Shown here: positions 37,518 to 49,335 of the stretch, piece by piece | Layout of the letters: each line of letters opens with the position of its first letter | Position numbering within the stretch: position 1 is the first letter of the stretch | Origin: Mesorhizobium japonicum MAFF 303099 | GTDB lineage: Bacteria; Pseudomonadota; Alphaproteobacteria; Rhizobiales; Rhizobiaceae | Assembly (NCBI RefSeq): GCF_000009625.1 | Contig: NC_002678.2 | Location: 3,876,001-3,940,000 of the forward strand | Direction: 5' to 3' | Length of the DNA: 64,000 bases | Program-made: the position numbers and the translations under genes | The notes under the pieces: model-generated | The model's database searches: none | What the model was told of the DNA's origin: nothing | What the model saw: the letters and a program-made list of their open reading frames with translations, nothing else

Positions 37518-38477
37518 TCAGATGCTGGCCAGCAAAGCGGTAGCCGTCCGTTCGTCGGTGATGAGACCATTGACCAGCCGGCGATTCACGGCCGCCAGGA
37601 TGCCCGGCAGCTTGCGCTCGCCCATGGCGAGCGCAATGACAAGCGATTTCTCGCGCGACGGCAGCGATGCCGACGACACCCGGTCGTTGGTGATGCCCTC
37701 GATCATGCGGCCTTCCCGGTCGAAAACCCAGCCGACGATCTCGGCGATGCCGCCAGCTTTTTGCAGGGCCTTCAACTCGCTTTCGGAAATGAAGCCGTCC
37801 TCGTAGAGCGGGGCCTTCGGGCCGAGGTCGCCGATGCCGATGAAGGTGACATCGGCTTCCGCCGCAAGCGCCAGCGTCGGCTGGATCATCGGCTGGTTGA
37901 GCAGCATCTCGCGCTCCTGCGGCGAGGAGGCGATGACCGGAAGCGGCATCGGGAAGGAGCGCGCCTTGACCCGGTCGGCCATGGTGAAGATGACGTTGTA
38001 GAAGGCGGCCGAGCCGTCCGGCGAAATGTTGCCGGTCAAGGACACCACCTTGTGCTGCGGGCATTCCATCGGCGGCAATTGCTCGATCGCCGCCTTCAGC
38101 GTGCGCCCTGTGCCGATGCCCATGACGATCGGCGTCGGCGAGCGCAGCCTCCGCTCGATCTCGGCCGCCGCCGCCTCGGCAATGCCGATGGTGGTGGAGG
38201 ATGAATTCGGGTCACTCGGCACCACCTCGACCAGGTCGAGCGCGAAACGCGATTTCAGCCGGGCGGCAAGGTCCAGGCAGTTGGCGATCGGATGGTCGAC
38301 ACGGACCTTGATCAAGCCTTCCGACACCGCCAGCGACACCAGTCGCTGCGCCGTCTGCCGCGAGATGCCGAGCGTGGCGGCGATCTGGTCCTGTGTGTTG
38401 CCGGCGACATAATAAAGCCAGCCGGCGCGCGCCGCGTCGTCCAGCCTGTTGCTGCCGCCATCTTGTCGGGTATTCAC
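37518..38477 (-). CDS. smoC: SorC/DeoR-type sugar-responsive regulator, probable smo regulator
   Basis: This 319-residue protein has an N-terminal helix-turn-helix (residues about 15-60: QDQIAATLGISRQTAQRLVSLA) and a SorC-type sugar-binding domain (about 70-319, with MGIGTGRTLKAAIEQLP near 120). It starts at a GTG (38477) six bases after GGAGG. In related bacteria a SorC-family protein controls the smo operon, and this one lies 1.5 kb from the smoE promoter. It is divergent from a HAD phosphatase gene. Confidence 0.85.
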   Translation of the reverse strand: MNTRQDGGSNRLDDAARAGWLYYVAGNTQDQIAATLGISRQTAQRLVSLAVSEGLIKVRVDHPIANCLDLAARLKSRFALDLVEVVPSDPNSSSTTIGIAEAAAAEIERRLRSPTPIVMGIGTGRTLKAAIEQLPPMECPQHKVVSLTGNISPDGSAAFYNVIFTMADRVKARSFPMPLPVIASSPQEREMLLNQPMIQPTLALAAEADVTFIGIGDLGPKAPLYEDGFISESELKALQKAGGIAEIVGWVFDREGRMIEGITNDRVSSASLPSREKSLVIALAMGERKLPGILAAVNRRLVNGLITDERTATALLASI

Positions 38478-38545
38478 GTCCTGCCTCCGAAACCGCTGCT
38501 CACAGGAGCGGTCCGCCCTCAGTCTCGCAGGGAACGGCTTCCTGC

Positions 38546-38572
38546 GCAATTGTCAATCTCAAGGGCAATTGT
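38546..38572. promoter_or_regulatory. Direct repeat GCAATTGT in the smoC/HAD divergent region
   Basis: GCAATTGT occurs at 38546-38553 and again at 38565-38572, 19 bases apart, close to two helical turns. It lies in the 244-base region between divergent genes. The core GCAATT is also in the palindrome upstream of smoE, so both may be sites for one regulator. Confidence 0.35.
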
Positions 38573-38721
38573 TTGCGCCTGCGCGGCCGGGATTTTCCTG
38601 CTGGCAATCTCCGGCCGGAGAAGGCGGAGCGGCTTCGCTTCCAGTCGCGGGCATCTTCTGTGATCCCGACGGTTTATCTCCCGGCGCAAACCCTTTAAGG
38701 GGATCGCAAAAGGAGCGCTGC

Positions 38722-39354
38722 ATGACACCGAAGGCGGTTTTCTGGGACATGGACGGTACGCTGGTCGACAGCGAGCCGTTGCACGAAGCAGCCCTCGTGG
38801 CGGCGATGCGCAATGTCGGCCTCAAGCCGCCCGCCGACCTGCATGAGCGCGTGCTCGGCGTCGCCGCCTGGCCGGTCTACGAAATGATGCGCGACGAGTT
38901 CGGCCTCGATCTTCCCTTCGACGACTGGATCATGCGCAAATACGAGCACTATCTGCCGCTGGTGGAGGGGCTGAAACCGCGTCCTGGCGCTATAGAAGTC
39001 TTCAATGAATTGCGCGCGCTTGGCGTGCAGCAAGCGGTGGTCTCGAATTCAGACCGGATGATCGTCGACGCCAATCTGCGCATGGTCGGCCTCTTTTATC
39101 CAGGCATGAAAACGATCAGCCGCAACGACGTGCGTGATGGCAAGCCGCACGCCGAACCTTTCCTGCGCGCCGCGTACCTGGCCGATGTCGATCCCGCGCA
39201 CGCCGTGGCGGTCGACGACAGCTGGCCGGGCGCCATGGCGGGTCTGGCGGCGGGCATGAAGACGATCTTCTGGCCGGAAAAGCCGATGGAAGGCCCGCCT
39301 GGCGCCATCGTCATCAACAGCGCCGAGGAATTGCGGGCTCAGCTCGGGCTCTAA
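38722..39354 (+). CDS. HAD-superfamily sugar-phosphatase-like hydrolase
   Basis: This 210-residue protein has motif I WDMDGTLVDSEPLHE (nucleophile Asp9), a cap domain, motif II VVSNSD near residue 106 and the acidic motif VDDSWPGAMAG near residue 165. AGGAGC lies before the ATG at 38722. It is divergent from smoC and may be a second polyol- or sugar-phosphate phosphatase of the smo regulon. Its stop overlaps that of the convergent aldolase gene. Confidence 0.85.
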   Translation: MTPKAVFWDMDGTLVDSEPLHEAALVAAMRNVGLKPPADLHERVLGVAAWPVYEMMRDEFGLDLPFDDWIMRKYEHYLPLVEGLKPRPGAIEVFNELRALGVQQAVVSNSDRMIVDANLRMVGLFYPGMKTISRNDVRDGKPHAEPFLRAAYLADVDPAHAVAVDDSWPGAMAGLAAGMKTIFWPEKPMEGPPGAIVINSAEELRAQLGL

Positions 39355-40118
39355 TTCCGGTAGATCGGCTCTTCCTCGTCGAGGATCGCCTTCAACTCGG
39401 CGAGATGGCGTTCGGCCTGGCCGGGATAGTCGTCCATTTCGCTCGCCGTCTTCTCGGCAATCGCATCGGACAGCGTGCGCAGCGGCCGGCCGGTCCACAG
39501 CGCCTTGATGTAGGTCTCGGCGGCGCGCTCGAAATAGAACATGCGGTTGAAGGCATCGGCGACGGTGTCGCCGATCACCAGCACGCCGTGATTGCCCATC
39601 ACCATGACCTTGACCTTGGGATCGGTGAGAAGCTGCGAGCAGCGCTCGCCCTCTTCCTCGAAGGCCAGCCCGCCGTAGTGCGCGTCGACGACATGACGGT
39701 TGAAGAACATCGCCGAATTCTGGTCGATCGGCGGCAATGTCGAGTCGGCCAGCGAGGCCAGTACCGTGGCATGGATCGAATGGACATGCATGACGCAACG
39801 CGCATGCGGCACATTGCGATGGATGGCGCCGTGCAGGCCCCAGGCCGTCGGGTCGGGCGCGTTGGGGCCCGACAGCGTGTTCGGATCGTTGGCGTCGATC
39901 ATCAACAGGTCGCTCGCCTTGATGCGCGAGAAATGCACCTGGTTGGGGTTCATCAGGAACTGCGTGCCGTCCTCGTTGACCGCCAGCGAGAAATGGTTGG
40001 CCACCGCCTCGTGCATGTTGAGCCGCGCCGTCCAGCGAAACGCACAGGCGAGATCGACGCGCTCTTCGTAGAAGGGCAGGTTGGTCCGCGTTTCCTTCTG
40101 CAGGCGGGCGATGCTCAT
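39351..40118 (-). CDS. Class II aldolase/adducin family protein
   Basis: This 255-residue protein has the class II aldolase/adducin fold. The zinc-ligand HVHSIHATV lies near residue 112 and the third His region is MGNHGVLV near residue 183. Relatives include fuculose-phosphate and ribulose-phosphate aldolases/epimerases, but this branch is often found next to amino acid or polyamine genes with unknown substrate. GGAGGATTTTCG precedes the ATG at 40118. It is 86 bases downstream of ureG and may be read through from the urease cluster. Confidence 0.85.
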   Translation of the reverse strand: MSIARLQKETRTNLPFYEERVDLACAFRWTARLNMHEAVANHFSLAVNEDGTQFLMNPNQVHFSRIKASDLLMIDANDPNTLSGPNAPDPTAWGLHGAIHRNVPHARCVMHVHSIHATVLASLADSTLPPIDQNSAMFFNRHVVDAHYGGLAFEEEGERCSQLLTDPKVKVMVMGNHGVLVIGDTVADAFNRMFYFERAAETYIKALWTGRPLRTLSDAIAEKTASEMDDYPGQAERHLAELKAILDEEEPIYRN

Positions 40119-40204
40119 CGAAAATCCTCCGGTTTTGGCAAGAATGCCGCGACCGACGGCTGCCCGCAACGGGTTTTGGTTGGTGCAGAGGGAACGGATG
40201 CCTG

Positions 40205-40842
<638 letters not shown>

Positions 40843-40846
<4 letters not shown>

Positions 40847-41283
40847 GTCGGGAACTCCATGATGGCAAGGATTGCGAAGCCGAGCCCGATCAACAGGCAC
40901 AGCGGCGAATAGTAACGCACGTCGAGCCGCGCGAAAGGCTGTTCGGGCGCCAGCTGCCGCCACCATGGCGTGAAGCCGGCAACGCCGCGCCCCAGGAACA
41001 CCAGCCCGATGAGCAGCGAGCTTGCGGCAAGGCCCTCCCTGGGGAAGGGCGAGGCAAAGAAGCCGATGAGCGCCAGCGGCCAGAGCGTCGCCAGGCCAAG
41101 ACAGGCGGCAACGGCGAAACTGGCGAAGGGCGTCGGCATTTCGTCGACGCCGCGAAAGCCGACCACGGCGCGGGCGCAAGAGGCGCCGTCCGTACCCGGC
41201 CAGATGCCGCCAATGCCCCAATAGACATGCAGCGCCGTGATCAGCAGCAGGACGAATGAGAGGACAAAGGCGAGGACGATCAT
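40843..41283 (-). CDS. DUF3995-type small membrane protein
   Basis: This 146-residue protein has four hydrophobic segments and a [11 protein letters not shown] motif near residue 22, typical of DUF3995 proteins. It overlaps ureF at its start and ureG at its end by four bases each, so it is translationally coupled within the urease maturation genes. Its function is unknown; a role in nickel or urea transport cannot be read from sequence. Confidence 0.8.
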
Positions 41284-41951
41284 GAGCGGAACAGCCGCGA
41301 ATACTGGGTTTCGTGCTTCATCGCCACGACGTCCGAGACGAAGGCGCAGCCGCCGAGATCGTCCAATGTCGAACGGGACGCGCGGTCGGCGGTTGAGAGC
41401 GCCAACGGCTCGAAGCCGGCCAGCAGCGTGGTGGCCTCGCTCTGGCCAACGACACCGAGCCTGATCGCCGCCTGGACGAGGTTGGAGAAGAAGGCTTGCA
41501 GGAAGGCGGACAGCGCATCCTGCAGGGCAATGCCGTTGCCGCCGGCAATGGCGCCGACGGTGACGCAATAAGCGCATTCGGCCGGCAGGCGCGCCAGCAC
41601 CGGATTGGGCCAGGCGGCGGCGGCTTTCAGGAAGGCCGCGCCTTGGAGCATGGTCTCGGCGTGGCGCTCCCGCGAGCCGGCGAGCGCCTCGGCCAATGCG
41701 GCCACTTCGTCGAGATCGCCGGCGTTGCGGGCGCGGCGCCAGCTTTCGCAAAACAGCACGGCATCGTTCCAGCCCGAGCCCATCTTGACCAGCGTTTCCA
41801 GCCAGTTGGCCAGGCTTGTGGCATCGGCAACCAGCCCGTCATGCACCGCGCACTCGAGACCGTGGCTGTAGGCAAAGCCGCCGACCGGGAAGGCCGGCGA
41901 CAGCCACGCCATAAGCCGCAGCAGGGCGATGCTCGAAGGCTGGTCAGTCAT
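41280..41951 (-). CDS. ureF: Urease accessory protein
   Basis: This 223-residue protein acts with UreD and UreG in assembling the nickel centre of urease. Family features are [18 protein letters not shown] near residues 17-34 and the end [21 protein letters not shown]. The ATG at 41951 overlaps the His-rich tail of ureE by eight bases; a longer open frame to 42065 is only a His-codon shadow. Confidence 0.94.
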   Translation of the reverse strand: MTDQPSSIALLRLMAWLSPAFPVGGFAYSHGLECAVHDGLVADATSLANWLETLVKMGSGWNDAVLFCESWRRARNAGDLDEVAALAEALAGSRERHAETMLQGAAFLKAAAAWPNPVLARLPAECAYCVTVGAIAGGNGIALQDALSAFLQAFFSNLVQAAIRLGVVGQSEATTLLAGFEPLALSTADRASRSTLDDLGGCAFVSDVVAMKHETQYSRLFRS

Positions 41952-42534
41952 GGTCGTGGTGATGATGGTCGTCGTGGGAATGGCTGTGCGAATGGGAATG
42001 CGATTCGCCGTGCGCGTGAGAATGCGCTTCCGCATGGCTGTGCGCATGCGCGTGCCCGTGATCATGCCCGCCGGAATAGGCGCCGCGCACCGGCTTGAAC
42101 GGCTCGGAGACCTCGCGCACCGTGGCGCCGAGCCCCTCCAGCATCGCCTTGATGACGTGGTCGCGCAGGATGACGATGCGATCCGCCTCGATGCCCGCCG
42201 CGAGATGGCGGTTGCCGATATGCCAAGCCAGTTCGGTCAGATGCACGCCGTCGCGGGCGCGGATGTCGTAGACCTCTTCCGGCGCCGCGATGATCTCGAC
42301 ATGGCGGCCATCCTCCAGCACCAGCCGGTCGCCATCGTTCAGGGCGACGGGTTCGGGCAGGTCGACCAGCACCTTGCTGCCGTCGGTCAGTTCGACGGCG
42401 CGGCGGCGCAGATGCCGCTCGTCATGCGCAAGCACAGCCTTTGCAAACGCGGGCGCCGCGCCCGCCTCGCCGGCGGCCAGCACCGAGACGGCGCGCGGGA
42501 ATTTGGTGAAGTCGGTGTTGAGGTTGAGTTTCAT
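41944..42534 (-). CDS. ureE: Urease accessory nickel-binding metallochaperone
   Basis: This 196-residue protein binds nickel and passes it to the urease assembly complex. The N-terminal domain and the [14 protein letters not shown] region with the HxH-type interface (AWHIGNRH) are typical. The C-terminal 43 residues are almost wholly His, Ser, Ala, Asp and Gly, with about twenty His, a nickel store. It overlaps GST upstream and ureF downstream. Confidence 0.95.
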   Translation of the reverse strand: MKLNLNTDFTKFPRAVSVLAAGEAGAAPAFAKAVLAHDERHLRRRAVELTDGSKVLVDLPEPVALNDGDRLVLEDGRHVEIIAAPEEVYDIRARDGVHLTELAWHIGNRHLAAGIEADRIVILRDHVIKAMLEGLGATVREVSEPFKPVRGAYSGGHDHGHAHAHSHAEAHSHAHGESHSHSHSHSHDDHHHHDHD

Positions 42535-43136
42535 TTCATGGAGCCTCCGTTGGCCTGCGCCCGCGCACGGGCTGGACGCGAAAGCACCCGGTCGAAATAG
42601 GCGTTGACGCGGTCGGATTCGATCGGAAATTTTCCGGCGCGCGCCCAGCCGCCCATGTCGCCGAGCAGCACGTCGACAGCGGAAAACCGGTCACCCAGCG
42701 CAAACGGCTTGTCGCCGAGCCGGCGGTCCAGCGCTTTGGCTTCCGACGCGAAATCGTAGGCCGCCGCCGGGCCGACATCGACGCGTACTTCCTTCGGCAG
42801 CAGGAAGCGGTGGCGCAATTTGTTCCACAGCGGCGCCTCGAATTCGCTCTGGGCAAAATGCATCCAGGAATCCATCTCGGCACGGCCGGCGACTCCGGGG
42901 CTGGCGCCCATGCCTTTGTCGGCGTGCTTGTCGGCGAGATAGACGCAGATCGCCGCCGAATCCGTCACAGTGAGTTCGCCGTCGATCAGGACCGGCACCT
43001 TGCCCGACGGGTTGAGCGCATAGGCTTCCGGCGAGCGCAGTTTGACCTCGACGAATTCATAGGGCTGCTCGAGCTCCTCGAGCATCCAGAGAACGCGGCT
43101 GACCCGGGATCCCCGTGATCCGACGGCCTTATACAT
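42531..43136 (-). CDS. Glutathione S-transferase family protein
   Basis: This 201-residue protein has an N-terminal thioredoxin-like domain (residues 1-75, with [14 protein letters not shown] and [23 protein letters not shown]) and a helical C-terminal domain. The usual catalytic Ser/Cys sits in the SRGSRVSR stretch. It lies between the membrane-protein gene and ureE, overlapping ureE by four bases, though no link of GSTs to urease assembly is known. Confidence 0.88.
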   Translation of the reverse strand: MYKAVGSRGSRVSRVLWMLEELEQPYEFVEVKLRSPEAYALNPSGKVPVLIDGELTVTDSAAICVYLADKHADKGMGASPGVAGRAEMDSWMHFAQSEFEAPLWNKLRHRFLLPKEVRVDVGPAAAYDFASEAKALDRRLGDKPFALGDRFSAVDVLLGDMGGWARAGKFPIESDRVNAYFDRVLSRPARARAQANGGSMK

Positions 43137-43180
43137 GGTTGAACCCTGCCTTTTCCTGGACTCTAGACCATCCGCTACAG

Positions 43181-43774
43181 TCATACGATCGTGTCGAAGA
43201 GCCGCAGGATGAACGATATCTGGTAGATCAGTGCCGCCGCGACAAAGGCGATGTGGAAGCGGCGGTCGCGCACCAGGATCGCGGCGATGCACAGTGCCAC
43301 GAAGACCGGCGTGCGGAACAGATATTCGTTGCCGAAGCGGGCGAAATGCTCGGGCCCTTTCAGCAGCGTATCGATGACATCGAGCAGATAGGTCGCCGCC
43401 AGCAGGCCGAAGAACCAGGCGCGGCGCGAATAGAAGAAATCCTCGTAGCTGGTGTAGTCCAGCATCGAATCCGGAAACAGCAGCGCGCACAGCAGGAACA
43501 GCGTGATCGCGTAGAAAATGATGAACAGGTATTTGCCGAAGGTCCAGGTCTCGATGGCGTAGAGCCCGAACTCCCACCACCAGAAATGCACTAGCATCAA
43601 CAGCACCGAGGCGACCCAGGCCAGATGCACGGGATAGAGCCGGTACTGGCCGGGATGCTGGACGATGCGCGCCACCCCCGACAGCAGGCGGGCAACACCA
43701 AGCCCGATCACCATGCCCATGACGATGCGGATATGCGGGAAGACGTCGTGGGGAGAGGCGATTTCGGTGGCCAT
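43181..43774 (-). CDS. Membrane protein of unknown function
   Basis: This 197-residue protein has five or six hydrophobic segments and an aromatic loop VHFWWWEFGL near residue 63. I do not recognise a named family. It lies 79 bases after ureC and 44 bases before the GST gene, in the urease direction. The start at 43774 has only a weak ribosome site. Confidence 0.75.
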   Translation of the reverse strand: MATEIASPHDVFPHIRIVMGMVIGLGVARLLSGVARIVQHPGQYRLYPVHLAWVASVLLMLVHFWWWEFGLYAIETWTFGKYLFIIFYAITLFLLCALLFPDSMLDYTSYEDFFYSRRAWFFGLLAATYLLDVIDTLLKGPEHFARFGNEYLFRTPVFVALCIAAILVRDRRFHIAFVAAALIYQISFILRLFDTIV

Positions 43775-43853
43775 GCCTGATCACGATGGGTTTCTGCTCG
43801 ACCGCATATTGCGGCCTACGCATACCAGCCGCAACGGAATTTGGCCGGCCGAC

Positions 43854-45566
<1,713 letters not shown>

Positions 45567-45733
45567 CAGCGATTGCTCCCGAAATGCGGTGTGGTTGAGG
45601 CTGGGCTGCACATTGCCGCCATCCAATGGTCACGCAATGACCCGCTGGGCGACACCTTCTGATCCCATTTGGCGGTTGAGGTTGGCAGGTCACCCCAAAA
45701 CGGCCGTTTGCCAAATCGATGGAAGGAAAATCC

Positions 45734-46111
45734 ATGCGCAAAACGATAATTCTTGCAGCCGCCGCCAGCCTGATGCTGGCCGGTGCCGCCAGTGCCCAGC
45801 AGCAGCCCGCTCCTGCCACGCCTGCCCCCAAGGCGACGACTCCCGCCGCCGGCGGTCAGCAGGCCGCGCCGGCGATCCAGAGCGTCAACATTGTCGACAT
45901 CACCGAACTGCCGAAGGACACCCAGACGCAGGTCAATCAGGTGATCGCCCAGCGCGGTGACGCCGGCCTGCAGAAACTGCGCAGCTCGATCGATGCCACC
46001 CCCAAGGTGAAGTCCGCCCTCCAGGCCAAGGGAATGACCTCGGCCCAGGTGGTCGCGGCCAGCATGGAGCCCAACGGCGCGCTGACCTTGATCACCAAGA
46101 AAGCCAGCTGA
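45734..46111 (+). CDS. Small exported protein of unknown function
   Basis: This 125-residue protein has a clear signal peptide (KTIILAAAASLMLAGAASA) followed by a Gln/Pro/Ala/Thr-rich linker and a folded C-terminal half with a QVNQVIAQRGDAGLQKLRSSID helix. GGAAGGAAAATCC precedes the ATG at 45734. It lies on the strand opposite to the urease genes, divergent from ureC. No family was recognised; the context does not show a urease role. Confidence 0.8.
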   Translation: MRKTIILAAAASLMLAGAASAQQQPAPATPAPKATTPAAGGQQAAPAIQSVNIVDITELPKDTQTQVNQVIAQRGDAGLQKLRSSIDATPKVKSALQAKGMTSAQVVAASMEPNGALTLITKKAS

Positions 46112-46126
46112 CGACCCGGCGCGGCG

Positions 46127-46149
46127 GGCCGGCATCCGGTCCGCCGGCC
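46127..46149 (+). terminator. Possible terminator hairpin
   Basis: GGCCGGC at 46127-46133 pairs with GCCGGCC at 46143-46149, 15 bases after the stop of the small exported protein gene. There is no T-run. Confidence 0.35.
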
Positions 46150-46225
46150 GAATTGCGAAGGGAACCGTGGCAGGGCTGGAGTCGTTTCGCTTGCTGATTG
46201 TTGAAACAAGCTGCGAAAGCGAACG

Positions 46226-46720
46226 ATGACCTCCACCACCTTGCCCGATGCCCGATGGCTGCATGCCATTGCGGCGGCCGCGTTTCTGGCAGCGAGCCTT
46301 CCCCAGGCCGCGCTGAATGCGCAGGGTCTTGAAAGTCCGGAGACCGTCGACCGCATCGTCGGCTCGCAAATCAGCGAGGAACAGGCCAAGACGACAGCTG
46401 AAATCGGAAAGGTCAGTTCGGCGATCGACCGCACGCGCGACAATATCGGCACGGTGCGCAAAACCTCCAAGCTCGACAAGGTCGATATCGTGTTCCTGAC
46501 CGACGCGGCGCGCAGCGAAGGCGGTCCGCCGCCGGTCATCGAGAACAAGGTCCGGCAGCATCAGGACGACGTCGCGGAACTGCGCAAGGAGATCGAGGCC
46601 AACGCCCTGCTCTACAACGCCATCGATTCGCGGCGCGTGGCTGCGCAGGACGTTCTCGCCGTCGAGTTCGACAATCCAGGAAAGATCGTCATCTATGCGG
46701 CCGCCAAGCCGTCGGACTGA
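46226..46720 (+). CDS. Exported/anchored coiled-coil-like protein of unknown function
   Basis: This 164-residue protein has an N-terminal hydrophobic segment (residues 12-33, ending LNAQ) then a charged helical region (SEEQAKTTAEIGKVSSAIDRTRDNIG) and a short beta-rich end. I recognise no family. It follows the previous plus-strand gene by 114 bases and converges with ureB, 59 bases apart. The pair splits the urease structural genes. Confidence 0.75.
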   Translation: MTSTTLPDARWLHAIAAAAFLAASLPQAALNAQGLESPETVDRIVGSQISEEQAKTTAEIGKVSSAIDRTRDNIGTVRKTSKLDKVDIVFLTDAARSEGGPPPVIENKVRQHQDDVAELRKEIEANALLYNAIDSRRVAAQDVLAVEFDNPGKIVIYAAAKPSD

Positions 46721-46779
46721 GCCGATTGCCCTAACGCCGGCCGCCACCCTTACGCGCCGCGCATGAGACGCCACGGGTC

Positions 46780-47085
46780 TCACAGCTTGCCCATCACCTT
46801 CTGCTGGAATCCGTAGACCTCGCGCTTGCCGCCGAGCGGCACCAGCGTGACGTCGCGTTCCTGTCCCGGCTCGAAGCGCATGGCGGTGCCGGCGGCGATG
46901 TCGAGGCGCATGCCGCGGGTCTGTTCGCGGTCGAACTTCAGTCCCTCATTGGTTTCGAAGAAATGGTAGTGGCTGCCGACCTGGATCGGCCGGTCGCCGC
47001 TGTTGGCGACTTTCAGGGTGACGGTCGGCAGGCCCTTGTTGAGCTCGATGTCGCCTTGGACGGGGATGATTTCGCCGGGGATCAT
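46780..47085 (-). CDS. ureB: Urease beta subunit
   Basis: This 101-residue structural subunit begins [16 protein letters not shown] and includes [19 protein letters not shown] near residue 29, both conserved in UreB. It packs on UreC in the urease trimer. It ends at 46780; the following stretch of 1.2 kb before ureC holds two opposite-strand genes, so ureC probably has its own promoter. Confidence 0.96.
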   Translation of the reverse strand: MIPGEIIPVQGDIELNKGLPTVTLKVANSGDRPIQVGSHYHFFETNEGLKFDREQTRGMRLDIAAGTAMRFEPGQERDVTLVPLGGKREVYGFQQKVMGKL

Positions 47086-47091
47086 CTGATG

Positions 47092-47679
47092 TCACACAAC
47101 GCTGAAGGCAAGACCGACGCCGATCGCCGCGCAGGCAGCACCGGCGACACGGGCCAGACCACGGAACCTCACGCCAAGGCCCATGCCCGCGGCGATGCCG
47201 ACGGCATGGAGCAGCACGGTGGCGACGGCAAAGCCGGCCATGTATTCGAGCCCGCCGGCATTTTCCGGCGCCTCGGTGCCGTGTGCGTGCCCGTGGAACA
47301 GCGCGAACAGGCCGATAATGGCGACGCCGGCCGAGACCGGGAGGTCGACCGCCAGCGCCACCAGCAGGCCAAGCGCCACGACGGAGGCCAGTATGCCCGG
47401 CTCGACGAAGGGCACCGGCACATGCGCCATGCCCAGGGCCGCGCCGCCAAGCATGACGCCGATAAAGGCGGCCGGCCACGCCCAAATTGCCTTGCCGCGC
47501 TTGAGGGCCGCCCACAGGCCGACGGCGAGCATCACGGTCATATGGTCGGGGCCGGACAAGGGATGCATGAAGCCGGCCGTGAAGGAAGAGGTCGTGCCGA
47601 TGCCGACATGGGCATAGGCCGGCATGGCCGCAGCCATGAGCAGGATCGCCGCGAGGCACAGGCGTTTGGCAGGGATCAT
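47092..47679 (-). CDS. ureJ: HupE/UreJ family membrane protein
   Basis: This 195-residue protein has a signal-like first segment ending AYAH and five or six further segments. The HupE/UreJ motif is FMHPLSGPDHMTVMLAVGLW near residues 37-56, with FHGHAHG near residue 128. These proteins are thought to move nickel across the inner membrane for urease or hydrogenase. It lies between DUF1272 and ureB (6-base gap). Confidence 0.92.
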   Translation of the reverse strand: MIPAKRLCLAAILLMAAAMPAYAHVGIGTTSSFTAGFMHPLSGPDHMTVMLAVGLWAALKRGKAIWAWPAAFIGVMLGGAALGMAHVPVPFVEPGILASVVALGLLVALAVDLPVSAGVAIIGLFALFHGHAHGTEAPENAGGLEYMAGFAVATVLLHAVGIAAGMGLGVRFRGLARVAGAACAAIGVGLAFSVV

Positions 47680-47709
47680 TCTACTTGCCTTTCGTTTGCG
47701 ATGGTGCAG

Positions 47710-47964
47710 TCACGCGGCCTTGCGCGGGCCGCAGCCCTCGGCCTTGAGGACGCGCTTGGTCGACGCCGGGTATTTGTTCAGCTTCGCTGCCGGGCGGATC
47801 GGCCGGGCCGAAAAATTGCCGCCGCAATTGGGACAGACGCCGTCCAGCACGTTTTCCACGCAATCGGCGCAGAAGGTGCATTCGAAGGTGCAGATCAGCG
47901 CATCCGTCGCCTCCGGCGGCAGGTCCTTGTCGCAACACTCGCAATTTGGGCGCAGCTCAAGCAT
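47710..47964 (-). CDS. DUF1272 small cysteine-rich protein
   Basis: This 84-residue protein has eight to nine Cys in CxxC-like pairs (NCECCDKDL, CTFECTFCADC, CPNCGGNF), a zinc-ribbon-like layout. It is recognised as DUF1272, found in or near many proteobacterial urease clusters, and starts 10 bases after ureA. A role in metal handling is suggested by the Cys content, not proven. Confidence 0.88.
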   Translation of the reverse strand: MLELRPNCECCDKDLPPEATDALICTFECTFCADCVENVLDGVCPNCGGNFSARPIRPAAKLNKYPASTKRVLKAEGCGPRKAA

Positions 47965-47974
47965 CGCGGTCTCC

Positions 47975-48277
47975 TCACCTGATGGGCGCGTGCACGGTCA
48001 CCAGCTTGGTGCCGTCGGGGAAGGTCGCTTCCACTTGCACGTCATGGATCATCTCGGCGATGCCTTGCATCACCTGCGCGCGGGTGACGACATGAGCGCC
48101 GGCCTCCATCAGTTCGGCGACCGGGCGGCCATCGCGGGCGCCTTCGACGACGAAATCGGTGATCAGTGCGATCGCTTCCGGATGGTTCAGCTTGACGCCG
48201 CGCTCCAGCCGCTTGCGTGCCACGATCGCCGCCATGGCGATCAGCAGCTTGTCTTTTTCCCTCGGGGTCAGGTTCAT
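47975..48277 (-). CDS. ureA: Urease gamma subunit
   Basis: This 100-residue structural subunit starts [17 protein letters not shown] and carries the conserved [24 protein letters not shown] near residue 27 and [17 protein letters not shown] at the end. The ATG at 48277 is the family start. ureD ends 13 bases upstream. Confidence 0.97.
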   Translation of the reverse strand: MNLTPREKDKLLIAMAAIVARKRLERGVKLNHPEAIALITDFVVEGARDGRPVAELMEAGAHVVTRAQVMQGIAEMIHDVQVEATFPDGTKLVTVHAPIR

Positions 48278-48290
48278 GCGGTTTCCAGAA

Positions 48291-49133
48291 TCACAGTGAC
48301 CATAATTTGGGCAGCCCCGCCCTTCCGTTGAGCAGTCCGACGAGCGGAACCAGCCGCTGGCGCAGTTGGTAGCCGTCCCCGGCGTAAAGCCTCGCAAGAA
48401 GCTTGCCAGATGCCTTCACGCTCCAGACGCTGGCGCCGCCCTGGTGGCCGACGATTTCCCGGACCGGGTCGAGCAGAGCCTCGGCCCGCGGCGACACCAG
48501 CAGCAGCGTCGCCACGGCGATCACGCCGCCGGCAGCCGCGGGGCGTGCCAGGGCACCAGTGATATCGGGTCCGATACGGAAATCCTCGGCATGGATGAGG
48601 AAACCGTCCTGGCGAACCCGCCAGCGGTCACGGAAAGTGCCTTGCGACGCGCGTTCGCCCATGGCCAGGCGGCCGAAGACGGTGGCCTCCAGCACCAGCG
48701 CCTCGGCCCCCGCGGCAAGCTCGACATCCAATGTGCGGGCAAAGGCCGCCCGGTCGAAGACGATGGTCTCCTGCGGCAGCCAGGCGATGCGGCCGTTCTC
48801 GCCGACCGTCAGCTTGACCCGCACCTCGGCCTGGTCGGATGCGGCGCGGTAGACCTTCTCGCAGGCCTGGGTCGTTATCGATGCCGAGGCTTCTGTGCCG
48901 ACATCCACATCCCAACCGATGCGGTCGCCGCCGGTCAGTCCGCCGGCGGTGTTGATCAGCACTGCCTCCAGCGGGTCGGCCAAAACGGCCGGCAGCCTTA
49001 TCTTGGCGGAACCGTCCTGATAAAGGCGCCGCAGCCGCGTGCGCCCGTCCGCGCTGGCGCAGCCCAGCTGGGCCAGACCCGCGGCGCGCTGGGCCAAAGG
49101 GGGCGAAAACTCGGTATATTCGATCGTATCCAC
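48291..49133 (-). CDS. ureD: Urease accessory protein
   Basis: This 280-residue protein is UreD/UreH, the scaffold for UreF-UreG in nickel insertion. It has [20 protein letters not shown] near residue 60 and [11 protein letters not shown] near residue 85, both conserved. It starts with GTG at 49133 and is the first gene of the cluster, divergent from the acyl carrier protein gene by 202 bases. Confidence 0.94.
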   Translation of the reverse strand: MDTIEYTEFSPPLAQRAAGLAQLGCASADGRTRLRRLYQDGSAKIRLPAVLADPLEAVLINTAGGLTGGDRIGWDVDVGTEASASITTQACEKVYRAASDQAEVRVKLTVGENGRIAWLPQETIVFDRAAFARTLDVELAAGAEALVLEATVFGRLAMGERASQGTFRDRWRVRQDGFLIHAEDFRIGPDITGALARPAAAGGVIAVATLLLVSPRAEALLDPVREIVGHQGGASVWSVKASGKLLARLYAGDGYQLRQRLVPLVGLLNGRAGLPKLWSL

Positions 49134-49335
49134 GCCGTCAGGTTAAGCACTGCGGCGGTTTTGTCGATATATAGCTTGTTGCTTGATGGCGTTTCCGTTT
49201 CTATAGAGGGAGCCACCTCGGTACGGTCAGGCGATGCTTGGCGGGGGTAGAAGGCGACGATCGCGGCCTGATATCGAGGACAAGAAGGCGCTTTTCAGTT
49301 GGCGTCGGGAAACGACAAAGTGGGGAAGAAACCGA

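Noticed and set aside
49134..49335. Possible nod box before the NodF-like gene
   Set aside because: I looked for the repeated ATC-N9-GAT pattern and found nothing convincing.
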